This document shows, piece by piece, positions 45,078 to 55,700 of a stretch of 64,000 bases of DNA. Both the position numbers and the translations under genes were made by a program. Every line of letters begins with the position of its first letter. Position 1 is the first letter of the stretch. The notes beneath the pieces are model-generated. The model worked only from the letters and a program-made list of their open reading frames with translations, ran no database searches and was not told the origin of the DNA. Origin of the DNA: Arthrobotrys musiformis (lineage: Eukaryota; Ascomycota; Orbiliomycetes; Orbiliales; Orbiliaceae); the NCBI GenBank assembly GCA_036971715.1, contig JAVHJL010000007.1:2790001-2854000 (forward strand), read 5' to 3'.

Positions 45078-47138
45078 TCATCTATTACAATATCGGTAGC
45101 ATTCAGACATCGAACAAATATCTCCTCTATCAGCCTCAACCTCCGTGTTATTCATATCCTGCGTCCTTTGAAAAGCTCTTTCTAGAATATCAATCCTCCA
45201 CCTCGCATCAGCGGCCTCATCCCGCCAATACCTATTCATCTCCATTACTTCATAGGCCGCCTCCTGCCAGCCATCCGGCATTGTCAACCCAGCAAATCTC
45301 CAGTCGAAATTAGACCCTGCGATGCCTTCCTCCTTTTCGGCCAACATGAAAGAAGCCGCCATGAGCACCAATGCGCTTCTAGTACTACTCCGCATCATTG
45401 GTAATGTACCGTGATGTCGGTGTCGATATCCACATCGATCATTCCTAATCCTCTCCACATGCTTTTGTAGCCCCTTAAACGCCAAATCCGGAAACCTTTT
45501 TTCTTCTTCCGTAGCTTCTTCCTTTGATGGAGGGGGGTCTGGCACTTTCCCTTGAGACCCGTAATGTATCGCAGCATCCACAAACGGCCAATAAATCATT
45601 TCAAAGAGGTTATTGTAATGTCCGCGTAATACAAACTTGCAGATATCGTCCGTCACAGGCGATTCATCGAACCTTACCGCCTCAGGTAATGCATCGTACC
45701 AGGCTTTAGCTTGTAGCTCATATTCTTCGATTGATCTGGAGAGCACAGATAGTGTATCCGCGCCTTCCTTGCTAAGACCCTCGAACGCTATGATTTCTCG
45801 TTTAATCCTCGATACCAATCTTCGCAGCGATATTTCGGATAAATAGAAAAACCAGCCCCGTTGTTCGGATTGGGTAAGCCCGTCTATGCTGGGGTCTTGA
45901 TCACTAATATTCGGTGGGGAAGGGAGGAAAGGTGGGTACGATAGTTTCTGGTAGCTGGGGAGTTTGAAATCTTGAGGCTGGAGTTCGGAGCGCATTTCCA
46001 TTTCTGACTTCCAGGCGGACCAATAGATCGCCTGTTCGAGAGTTTGGTTGCCATACCGTGTTTGGCTGTCTGTTGACGTTGTTGTGAGGATTGTGTGGGG
46101 GGTTGAGGGGCTTGCGGTGTTATACGGTGCATTGGTGGTACGGTTTGGGTTCTCTCTTGTTAGGAAGTCGAGAGTTTGGCAATTGGATAGGGCTTGTAAG
46201 AAGAGTCGCCATGCTTCTATGGGGCGAAATATGGTGATCATGTATACGCCTGAGAGGAATAGACATTGCGTTGAGATTATGTCGCTATTAGTCAAGCATA
46301 TGCCTAGTCTTTTTTGCGCCGCTTGAAAAAACGACTGGGCTGTTTGGTATTGGTGCGAACTGGGTGTAACACCATATCCTATTTCTTCATTACCGGTTAT
46401 TGGGGCAGCTAGAGACCCTAAGGCACAAACTAATAGTGCTAGGCATGATTGTGGGGACCAGTCGATACCATGGAGAGCAAGGCGGGAGACTAGTTGCCGA
46501 GTGTGGACCTCATCCAAAACTGGGTTCTTCACGTGAGTATGAGTGAAAAATCTATCGAGGAGGACCTTGGCGCTTTGAGGTTCTAGCTCAGACACATGTG
46601 AGGGCGAGAATCCGTCGGTCGATGTATCCGATTGGAAGTTTTGGAAAAAATACATCATCGAAGGCGGGGTCTCCGATTCAGAAGTAAACTCTGGCCATGC
46701 GAGAACTTCTTCTACGGACCCGGGTATAAGCTTGCTTGACACGCCATCGCTCTCAGCTTCCGAGATGGAATCAATGCTCTCATTGGCCGTCCGGCTAATT
46801 GGAGAATATGTCGTTTGTCTATTTCCCGATTCTCGGGATTCAATATTCGGAGAAATGGCAGGCTTCCCTCTTAGTAGCTGTTCCAAATCGTCTAGCCTTT
46901 CCAAGATCCGGAGGCTTGCTGGGTCGAAGCTCGACAGATCCGTCGGTGATTGGATGCATTTGGCTCCCACTTTTAGGCAAAATGAACAAGATGGTTTAAG
47001 GTTATCACATTTTGTTCTCCGCGCTCGGCAGACCTGACAAGCTTTGATTGCTCGTTTGCGAGGGTAGGCAGCGGTTCCACGTGGGGCGGGTCGCTTTCGA
47101 GGTCCTGGAGCAGCTATGGGGTGGTCTTGTTCCGACAT
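45078..47138 (-). CDS. Zn2Cys6 binuclear-cluster transcription factor
   Basis: Single exon, 686 residues, ATG at 47138. The DNA-binding domain is near residues 34-61 with the exact Gal4-type spacing C-x2-C-x6-C-x6-C-x2-C-x6-C, preceded by a basic segment (PRKRAIK). A short linker and a coiled-coil-like LRILERLDDLEQLL follow, the usual dimerisation element. The middle has the fungal regulatory middle-homology domain, with SAKVLLDRFFTHTHVKNPVLD, then SPQSCLALLVCALGSLAAP and a helical core to about residue 500. The C-terminus contains DDICKFVLRGHYNNLFEMIYWP. Such proteins act in the nucleus and bind CGG half-sites. It is divergent from a sugar porter gene 786 nt away, the usual arrangement for a pathway-specific regulator, so control of that transporter is a reasonable inference. 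Confidence 0.9.
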   Translation of the reverse strand: MSEQDHPIAAPGPRKRPAPRGTAAYPRKRAIKACQVCRARRTKCDNLKPSCSFCLKVGAKCIQSPTDLSSFDPASLRILERLDDLEQLLRGKPAISPNIESRESGNRQTTYSPISRTANESIDSISEAESDGVSSKLIPGSVEEVLAWPEFTSESETPPSMMYFFQNFQSDTSTDGFSPSHVSELEPQSAKVLLDRFFTHTHVKNPVLDEVHTRQLVSRLALHGIDWSPQSCLALLVCALGSLAAPITGNEEIGYGVTPSSHQYQTAQSFFQAAQKRLGICLTNSDIISTQCLFLSGVYMITIFRPIEAWRLFLQALSNCQTLDFLTRENPNRTTNAPYNTASPSTPHTILTTTSTDSQTRYGNQTLEQAIYWSAWKSEMEMRSELQPQDFKLPSYQKLSYPPFLPSPPNISDQDPSIDGLTQSEQRGWFFYLSEISLRRLVSRIKREIIAFEGLSKEGADTLSVLSRSIEEYELQAKAWYDALPEAVRFDESPVTDDICKFVLRGHYNNLFEMIYWPFVDAAIHYGSQGKVPDPPPSKEEATEEEKRFPDLAFKGLQKHVERIRNDRCGYRHRHHGTLPMMRSSTRSALVLMAASFMLAEKEEGIAGSNFDWRFAGLTMPDGWQEAAYEVMEMNRYWRDEAADARWRIDILERAFQRTQDMNNTEVEADRGDICSMSECYRYCNR

Positions 47139-47270
47139 TTAGGTCTGCCCTATGGTATGGTGTTGGTGGTGTTGGATATTGTTCCTGCCTAGATTCCTCG
47201 AGATCTGTCGAGTATCATGCGATCGCGCGCGCAAAAAGTGCTTAAAGTTAGAAGAGAGGATATCGCGAAC

Positions 47271-47283
47271 CGCGGAGTCTCGG
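47271..47283 (+). promoter_or_regulatory. Candidate Zn2Cys6 site, copy 1 (CGG-N5-CGG)
   Basis: CGCGGAGTCTCGG: two CGG triplets in direct orientation, 5 nt apart. It lies in the divergent region between the Zn2Cys6 gene and the sugar porter gene, 132 nt from the regulator's start codon. Confidence 0.4.
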
Positions 47284-47531
47284 ATTTGAGGGGCCATGGA
47301 TCCAATGGGGCATGCCTGTTGACTTTAAATGCTCCAGATTTCCCCACACTTTAAGCTCCAGGGAAGGGCTTTGCCGAAGTCTGCCACCGAAGCTCGAAGC
47401 GCTAGTTCAGCTCGGGCCATTTAGCATCGTACTAAAACGCCTGTTGGATGGCAAATTTAAGACTGCGCCCAGACTTTTCCCCCACAACCTGAACCATGGG
47501 GACGCATTCTCGCTTGGTTAAATTGGGACAT

Positions 47532-47544
47532 CGCGGAGTGTCGG
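47532..47544 (+). promoter_or_regulatory. Candidate Zn2Cys6 site, copy 2 (CGG-N5-CGG)
   Basis: CGCGGAGTGTCGG: identical to copy 1 except at one spacer base. A third partial copy, CGCGGAG, stands at 47591-47597. Direct CGG repeats are typical targets of asymmetric Zn2Cys6 dimers. Confidence 0.4.
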
Positions 47545-47639
47545 TGTTAATGCACGGTTCCCAAGCCCATGGTCGACCGTTCTTGAGCTTCGCGGAGCTG
47601 GTGTGGAGAAAGGTTTTTCGGTCGCCTTCCCCAGGTTTT

Positions 47640-47648
47640 CGGAATCCG
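47640..47648. promoter_or_regulatory. CGG-N3-CCG palindrome
   Basis: CGGAATCCG in the same divergent region, 277 nt before the sugar porter start codon. Inverted CGG triplets are a second common layout for Zn2Cys6 dimers. A single short palindrome may be chance. Confidence 0.25.
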
Positions 47649-47924
47649 TGCTGTCCTCGTGAGAGAAAACGCGTGAGAAGGCACAAAACCGGGGATGGAG
47701 ATCTCCGTGGAGGATACGCCATTCTCTTGAACATGTTAACGTCTAGACTGTAACATATTCCTATATTCGCTCACGATGGTTCAAAACATAAATTGACCGG
47801 CATTTCCTCCAACTTCATCGGATTCGGCATCGACGACAGGGAACATCGCAGCAGGGCCGACCAAGGGGCTTCAAAGATCTACCACATCCCTAACACATAT
47901 TATATACTCTAAATATCGGCTATC

Positions 47925-49587
47925 ATGTCTGATATCAAGCCTACCGTCGAGATTGACGAGGAGCGCACTTCGATAAAGCATCAAACGGTGCTCGATGCGG
48001 ACAATGAGAAGGAACACTCCATCACGTTGGGATATATTTGGAAAAATCACCCTTCGTTGATATTCCATTCTTTGTATTGGGGTGTAACCGCCTTCGGATG
48101 GTAAGTTATTTCTCCGCTTATGGAGGTGTTCATGGCATATTCTGACAGGATTTCATTCGTCATTTAGGGGCTTCGACGCACAGATTAACGGTGCCATGAT
48201 CGGTGTCCCGGCTTTCCGACAAGACTTTGGGTATGTCCTGCGATATCTTGAGATAGGTCGCACATGTCTAACGTGAAGCGCCCACAGATATGTTGAAAAC
48301 GGCGAGGCTATCCTTCCCGCGAAATGGCAAACAGCCTTCAATTGCATAACATCTGTCGGTGGCTTCTTCGGCGCCTTCATCTGCTCGCATATATCCGATC
48401 GTTTCGGACGTAAGATGGGCCTCCTCCTTGGACTCGCCTTTGCGATTGGTGGAATATTTGGCGAGATCTTCGCTACGAATAACGTCGCTTTCCTCATGGC
48501 CAAGCTCATCCTGGGATTCGGTCTGGCCAGTTTCCTCACAATCGGCCCTATGGCTACCAGTGAAATCACCCCAGTTGTTCTTCGTGGTCTCTCGACCGCC
48601 GGTATTAACTTGGGAATTGCTCTCGGTCAGCTCGTTTCGAACGGTGTTATCAAGGGGTTTGGTAGCCGCACCGATCACTGGGCGTACCGTGCCCCCTTCG
48701 CCTTCCAATTCGCATTCGTCGCCTTCCTCCTAATTTTCTACCCCTTTACACCAGAAACGCCTTGGTTCCTTGTCCGAAAGGGTCGTATTGAAGAAGCCAC
48801 TGCCGCATTCGAAAAACTTTGGGGAGGAAACATCGACGCTGCTGCCAAAGTCGCCGCCCTGCAAGCCATTATCGCTGAGGAAGAGAAGACCGCAGAAAAC
48901 CCTTCAATGCTCGACTGTTTCCGCGGTACCAATCTTATCCGTACTGGAATCTCATTGTTTGGTTTCGCGTGCCAGCACTTCACCGGTATCATCTTTGTTC
49001 TCGGATACTCAACCTACTTCTTCCAACTCGCCGGCCTCGATACTTCCCGCTCCTTCGACCTAGGTGTTGGTGTCACCGCCTGTGGGTTTACGGGTAACTT
49101 GATCAGTTGGTTCGTCTTGAACTCGTTCGGTCGTCGTCGAATCTTCAACTACGGCATGGTTGTCCTCACCGCCCTCCTCCTCATCATCGGAATCATGGAT
49201 GTGGTTCCCACTTCTGGCGCGAAATGGGTACAAGCTTCCTGCACCGTCATCTACGCATTCGTTTACTTCCTCACGATCGGTGCGATCGCATACGTCTTAC
49301 TGGGTGAAGTTTCGTCCCCAGCGATGAGAGCCTCGACGGCTGCTTTGGCGACAGCAACCCAGAGTATTTTGGGACTAATCATGAACTTTGCAATTCCCTA
49401 CATGATTAACCCTGATGAAGGGAACCTGAGGGGCAAAGTTGGGTTTGTGTTTGGAGGATTGGCGGCCATGGCTTCGGTTGTTAGCTTTTGGTATATACCC
49501 GAGTTGAAAGGACGGACATTTTCAGAGATCGATCAGATGTTCCAGATGAGGGTTCCACCAAGAAAGATGGGAGGGTACACATTCTAA
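47925..49587 (+). CDS. MFS sugar porter, three exons
   Basis: Exons 47925-48100, 48168-48230 and 48288-49587; introns of 67 and 57 nt (GTAAGT..TTAG, GTATGT..ACAG). The product has 512 residues and twelve predicted helices in the plasma membrane, and should import a sugar with protons. Family marks: helix 1 with WGFDAQINGAMIGVPAF, loop 2-3 signature SDRFGRK, loop 6-7 PETPWFLVRKGRIEEA, helix 7 FACQHFTGIIFVLGYSTYFF, loop 8-9 NSFGRRR, and C-terminal PELKGRTFSEIDQMF. The N-terminal tail of about 50 residues is acidic and cytosolic, as in alpha-glucoside permeases. The substrate cannot be read from sequence; a hexose or disaccharide is most likely. It is divergent from the Zn2Cys6 regulator gene. 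Confidence 0.9.
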
Positions 49588-51682
49588 TTCAAGTACGGAA
49601 GGTGGATATCTTGGGGAGCGGGTTGGAGGATATAATTTAATGTCAAAGGAAAGAGTAATAATGTCATTTTGATGTCCCGCAGCACTTTAGTCGCCTCTGT
49701 ATTCAATAAACCTGCCACGAAATTCTATATCTTGCGTTGTTTGGTCAAAATCCAACAGGTCCCAATAGTCCATCCGGAATTCTGCCGAAAGTAAGCCAGA
49801 ATCGAAAGCCGATGCTAAACGAGTCCAACCAAAAGCGTGAGCGAGGCAGGAGCAAGGCGGGGTTTAGTCCCGGTTTCGAAATTCCTTACCACAAACAACG
49901 TTAATGTTAGAACACCCCCGCTCTTTCCCATTCCCTCATACCATATGGCCACCATGCAAGCTGTGATTGTCCCCCCCTCCTTTGCTTCCCGCCGTTTTCC
50001 CTTTTTCTCAACACCAGGATACGGAGAATTTGACAGCCTGCAGATGAGCGGGTATTAGCTAATAGATTTGTACTTGGGACGAAAAAAAATAATTGATTAG
50101 AGCTGCCACATTCGCATAATTGAATATCGATCATAGTATCATATATTCGATGTCTCGAGAGAATACCACGGCCCCCAAGTTGCTCCCTCGAGGTTCGTGC
50201 CTTGGGGAAGGCGTAATGGCCTCAGACTAGTCGTATCCCTTTCGTCACAAATTTCTCAAGTTATGTATGGTACATATACATCTACAGGGGGTATTGCAGC
50301 CTCTGCAGCTGCAATGATAGCTAGGATGGAGCACATCACATCACATCAATCCTGCTCGTTAACTTATCCCCGTTTCAAAATGCAATGCCCTGCGGCTTTT
50401 TAGATGATAAGGATGCATGAATACATTCCAGTCCATGTATACATGTACATTCATAGTACATGCATCAATTGCAAGCCAAGTTATTTCGATGGAGCCGCCG
50501 CCGGCCGGGCTGAGGGAGTGAGGGGTAGGGGAGGCCTACGAGTATGCTTCCCCATCGAGCTTACCCCGCAGCAATAAGCACTGATGTGACAAAAAAGCTA
50601 GACGGGGGAAAAAACTAGCTCAGTACTTGCTTGTAATTCCAACGGGTCGTATTTGCCAGATGTCCTCAATCAAAGCTAGAAAGAAAGGAGGGTTTCTAAA
50701 ATATGGTTTCCAAGCCAGGCAGAACTTGATGTTAGTATAATTCCATACTTCTAAGTATCAAACGGAAGGTGAAGATATTTTTTTAAGAAGCTAAAGGGTC
50801 ATCGCTGCATCGGCGAATACACCCACTCCCTCGGGTTTTCCTCTACACAGCTGTGCTTCCATGGCCCTGTAGGAAGATTACCTAGATACTTGGCATCGGT
50901 AGCACCAAATGCAAATGCCCATCTCACATGGCTGCCGCTTGCTGCTTGCTGCTGCTTAATTAGACGAAACGGGTTCCTGTATACAACCAAGATGCACGTA
51001 GACGTCTACCAGCCAATCATTGAATTTCTGCTACGTAAGCGTGTTACACAACCGTGCGTTGGAACAAGGGAAAACTGCACCGTCCATGTTCCCAACTTCA
51101 CGTCACCGAATCGCCGGTATGTGAGAAGCGATATCTTGTGTTACATGCTTCTACGCCATCGATTCTGATGAGCTCTACGATAAAGTTACGGTTTGAACGG
51201 TAAGTATTGAGTGTTTGTTTGGTAGGAGAATAGATTGAATTCATGACAGTAGAGTTATCTATTCTAGATATCCACGCATAGGGTAGATATGATCCTTGAT
51301 GGGTTTTTTTGGTCTTCATCAAAGGACAGGGTCGACTCAAACGTAATTGAGATCGGACGTACAAGACGGGGTATAGGTTGTGGTCTATAACAAAGGGAAA
51401 AGGTCAAAGGATAAAGCTGAACACGGGAACAAGACAAGACAAGGAATTATCATTTCACGCAAACGGTAGTAATAGTAAGAATTTATTTTTCACCCAGTGA
51501 AACCCAACAGGAAAACAAAAAAAAACGACAGGCCATAAAGACATAACAAGGGAGGGAAAGCTCTCTCAACATCGCAAAGGTTTCGTATCTATTAAAAAGC
51601 TGTAAAGAAAAGATGTGTTTGTCGGCGCATCTCTAGAAGTGTGTCGAAGTGAACGAGAGGGAGAGTATAAGCTTTGAAGCTT
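49588..51682. other. Convergent intergenic region without recognised gene
   Basis: About 2.1 kb between the sugar porter and glutamine synthetase stop codons. It contains a small palindrome-rich stretch at about 50430-50465 made of CATGTATACATGTACA-type words. No coding gene. Confidence 0.5.
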
Positions 51683-52768
51683 TTACTCGGATGGAGCACC
51701 ACCGCAGATGGTCTCGATCATGATACCAGTGATCTGGTATGGGTCACCGTTGGAGGATGGACGACGATCTTCGAAGTATCCGTAACCCTTGTGGGCGCAT
51801 TCACGTGGAATACGGATGGAGGCGCCACGGTTGGCGACACCGTACGAGAAGGTGTCGATGGAGCCGGTCTCGTGCTTGCCGGTGAGACGGAGTTCGTTGT
51901 CGGAACCGTAGACGGCGATGTGCTCCTTGTGACGCTTGGAGAGCTTCTCAAGGGCGGCCTCGATGTGCTTCATACCACCCTCCTGGCGCATCAACTCGGT
52001 GGAGACGTTGGTGTGGAGACCAGAGCCGTTCCAGTCACCTGGAATTGGCTTGGGGTGGAAGGAGATCTTGACACCGAAGTCCTCAGCGACACGGTGGAGG
52101 AGATAACGGGCAGCCCAGAGGTGGTCACCCATTTCGATACCCAAGCAGGGACCGACTTGGAACTCCCACTGGGATGGAAGAACCTCGGCGTTGATACCAG
52201 AGATCTTGATACCGGCATAGAGACACGCCTTGTAGTGAGCCTCTACGATATCACGACAGTAGACATTGCCGGTACCAACGGCACAGTAGTATGGACCCTG
52301 GGGACCTGGGAAACCACCCTTGGGCCAGCCATATGGCCAACCATTGGTGTCGAAGAGGGTGTATTCTTGCTCGAGACCGAACCATGGCTTCTGTTCCTTG
52401 TTGGCCTCCATGATTCTGTTGCACTCATGACGGTAGTTGTACTTATTTGGGGTGCCATCTGGGTTCCAGGTCTCGCAGACGACGAGAATGTTTGGAGACT
52501 TGCGAATTGGGTCTGGGAAGATAGCGACGGGTCTGAGGTAAACGTCCGAGTTGTCGCCTGGGGCCTGTCCGGTGGACGAGCCGTCGAAGTTCCATTCTGG
52601 GAGGTCCTCGGGACCGGATGGTTCCTTGAAGATGGTCTTGGTCTTTCCACGGATATTACTAAGAGCATCGATCCAGATGTACTCGGCCATGATAGTACCC
52701 TTCTGGTCAAGGGAGGTGTACTTGTTCAAAGCATTGGTGTTGGAGATAACTGTCGATGATTCAGCCAT
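51683..52768 (-). CDS. glnA: Glutamine synthetase (type II, eukaryotic)
   Basis: Single exon, 361 residues, ATG at 52768, the usual length for fungal GSII. The cytosolic enzyme joins ammonium and glutamate using ATP and is the main entry of ammonium into glutamine. Active-site signatures are present: WNFDGSSTGQAPGDNSDVYL early, the metal ligands in PWFGLEQEYTL, GPCLGIEMGDHLW, the glutamate/ATP segment FHPKPIPGDWNGSGLHTNVS, the flap region with GSDNELRLTGKHETGS, and NRGASIRIPREC. No substitution of a catalytic residue was noticed. Codon use is strongly biased, as expected for a highly expressed gene, so the opposite strand is also free of stops over the same length. No intron is needed, whereas many ascomycete orthologues have one or more. 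A single AreA-type GATA site (CGATAG) lies at 52825-52830 in the leader. Confidence 0.97.
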   Translation of the reverse strand: MAESSTVISNTNALNKYTSLDQKGTIMAEYIWIDALSNIRGKTKTIFKEPSGPEDLPEWNFDGSSTGQAPGDNSDVYLRPVAIFPDPIRKSPNILVVCETWNPDGTPNKYNYRHECNRIMEANKEQKPWFGLEQEYTLFDTNGWPYGWPKGGFPGPQGPYYCAVGTGNVYCRDIVEAHYKACLYAGIKISGINAEVLPSQWEFQVGPCLGIEMGDHLWAARYLLHRVAEDFGVKISFHPKPIPGDWNGSGLHTNVSTELMRQEGGMKHIEAALEKLSKRHKEHIAVYGSDNELRLTGKHETGSIDTFSYGVANRGASIRIPRECAHKGYGYFEDRRPSSNGDPYQITGIMIETICGGAPSE

Positions 52769-55700
52769 GGTGAATGTGTGTGATGTGTGAATTTGCTACG
52801 AACGAAAAAGGGATACGAAACAAGCGATAGCAGGAGAGAGCTCGAAAACGAAGAGGAGCGAGGTCTGTGGAACTGGGAGAAGGGGGAACTGGCAGTTGAA
52901 GCTGATGATGAAGTTGTTTGTGATGGAATGGAGGAAGAGAAGGTTGTCAGTGAGAGGGAAGATCTCGCTTTTATAAACTCTGCTTGTGAAGAACGTTCTT
53001 TTTGGGTGGTGGAAAAAGCAACTCCCAAAAAGGTACATGCAGTGACCGCAGCACAGCACCAACGGCAAAATACTCGCAGCAAAGGAGAAGAAGCAAAATG
53101 AAAAGGCATGTCACTTTCGACTAAAACTCGCCGGGGGGTTCGATGCTAACTACACATTGGTTCTAGTGGGGTTCCTAAGGTCCCTCGTTCGTGGGAATCA
53201 GGAATAATCAATCGGTGGCCATGTAACGGGACCCGACTCGAAAGGTTCTAAATAAAGTCAAAGGACTAAAGCCAAAAAGAAATTTTGCTTCTCGCTTTGA
53301 GGGCCCGGAGGAATGCCTCACCAGGCTCTCCATCCATCATTATGTCTGGCACGCACCGACATCAACGGGAATCGGGAGATTCATCACGATGGGGAAGCTT
53401 TTGAATTGAGTCGAACACTGAGAAATTCAAAGTCACCGTCGAATGGAGAAACATCTCCTACTTCGGCCACAATGACCAGGGTCACCCTTCATCTGCATGT
53501 GTTGGGCTACCCAACCGAAGATTCTTCCTGTTGCACTACTACTGCACTTGCGCTAGGGATATATTATCATGCGAGGGACTACTACACAGGCCGGGACGAC
53601 GAAGGAAGAAAGAAAGAAAAAAGAAAAAGAAAAAGAGAGGGCGAGAAAGAGAGAGAGAGTCCTATCAGGGTCTCGTTTCACCCTCGTACGCAATCCCTTC
53701 TCCAGGATCGGAAGCTGGTTGCCATAGCTAAGCTCGAGCTTACCTCCATCTTAACAGGTACAGACAGTACCGTCGATACATCTTGAACTTGATATCTAGA
53801 CGCGGGGCTGCTCCAGCTTCTTGCCATGCATGGTGGGGGTAACTTTTCGGTACCTTTCCTTCTGCTATCATGGCCCGTCAGCGCATTTGTTCTACTACCC
53901 CTCATCTCAAGAAGCAATATATCAGTGAAAATTTTGCCCTCGTTTGCAGGGTGCATATCTCCGGCATCAAGCTGCGTGCTGTTTGAAGCAAGTTCTCGCA
54001 TGCCGTACGTAGGTACCTTTTTGTGCAGCCATGATTCCCGAGGCTGGAACCCGAGAAAATTTCATCGTAGCCATCGACAAACATGCGATGAGATTACTTT
54101 TTTCTAAAGATTGAATTTATTTTTTTCGGGCTCGTCTTTCAAAGGCGCATCGCCGACCGGTTCTGCTTCAAGCAAGTCCCTCACAGTGCCGATGTCATGG
54201 CGCTGGAAATGAGCGATATATCGCTTTTTCTTATGGGGATCACATCGTGATATTTCACATCTTGAAACTACGCCTAGCCTAACCGCGGCGGGTCCACGAG
54301 AGCCTCGCCTCCAAATTTCCGCATCGACAGGTACCTATCCGGTTCAACAAAATAAGAAGCGGCCTATGAAAGCCCGTCAATTTCAATTCTGGTGGTGTCA
54401 GTCGACTCGTGCTGCTGCATATTTTCTTATCAGTGCCCCGCCACTAATTCGACTACAGGCTATTTCCAGGTGTCCGAAAAAAGAACCAGACTGGAGTTCC
54501 AGAACGGGGCGTCGCAAGGTCGATGATATTGACATGATTACATCGAGTAACACTTTCTTCGGATCCTAAGCCATTCTCAAAACGTTAGCCGGCTTCTATT
54601 TGCGCTCCAATGATCAAATACTAAATACTAAGCAGCTTTACACATGGCGGTCGTCAACCTTAACGGCGACTCCCAAACCCAGAGATGACCTCTCAAAAGG
54701 AATGCATATCCTATGTGTCAACTAAAACTTCACATTCCCATTTGATGCCCGTTTCCAGCTCAATACAGCCTCATGCCAGGCCTGGAGGTAGTCTTTTCGG
54801 GTGTGGGGTTTGAAACCGGTAAACCAACAAGAGAGAGGGAAAAAAGCAACAGTTGGCCGGCCGGTTGTAAAATTCCTTATCGGCGTCTTAGCTTTGAACC
54901 CCGGTCGATGGGGCACGTCGTCGCATTTTGCACCCGAGTCGACGTCGTCAGTTGGAAAGAGTCGATAGAGGTGTGGTACCTCCACACTAAAGCTTATCGG
55001 GATCCCTCCAAGCGCGGGAATATTCTCGCGAGGGCCACCGCCTCAATTATGCATAGTACCTGTGAGATGTGATGGGTGCCCTTCAACAACCGGATTTTAG
55101 TTGGTTCGAAACCCCACGCTCGTTCTCTCGAGTCGAGTCGCATGATGGCCTGCCTCAACTTCGAGCTGGAAAGATAACAAGTTTAGATCGCTCAGAAACA
55201 CCATTTGGACCGACAGAATGTTAAAACAAGAAAATACACGGTCGCATACGTGTCTATTCTTCAAAACCAGTTCTCTTTGACTTCAAATCGGCCTTCGCGC
55301 TGGTGCTGAGTTATGGCCGAGCTATGTACCGGAGGCGACCTAGCTCTGTACCCGCCAGCAGCCAAGGTTCGAATATCACGTACTAACAGATATGACAATT
55401 GACTTGAACCTCCTAAGAGAAGACCCCCCCCTTATCACCACCATTTGCATACAGCGAAAAAGAAATGATAATCAATCCGATCTCCCTCGCTCACTTGTAT
55501 GCGAAGGTAACCCCAAGAGATATTTCTAATTGCGAGATTTTCCGTGTCCACTGCCAATTGTCCAAAGCCCTGATTCCGGAATTTCCCTTGACTGGACATT
55601 GATATATAAACGGCAGACCTCGTCCGTTCCGAACACCTAAAATTGAGCTGTGAAGAGAGTTTCGCCTTTCTTCCGGTCATCCATAGCTAATAAGTACTTA

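Noticed and set aside
51674..52759. Plus-strand 361-codon open frame exactly opposite glutamine synthetase
   Set aside because: It mirrors the gene almost end to end and encodes a Val/Trp/Gly-rich composition with no family pattern. It is a by-product of strong codon bias in glutamine synthetase, which rarely uses codons whose complement is a stop.
53313..53786. Plus-strand 157-codon frame downstream of the glutamine synthetase promoter
   Set aside because: Composition is low-complexity Lys/Arg/Glu from a purine tract, with no conserved pattern.
55080..55125. B-box-like GGTTCGAAACC as a tRNA candidate
   Set aside because: No A-box at a suitable distance upstream and no cloverleaf can be drawn.
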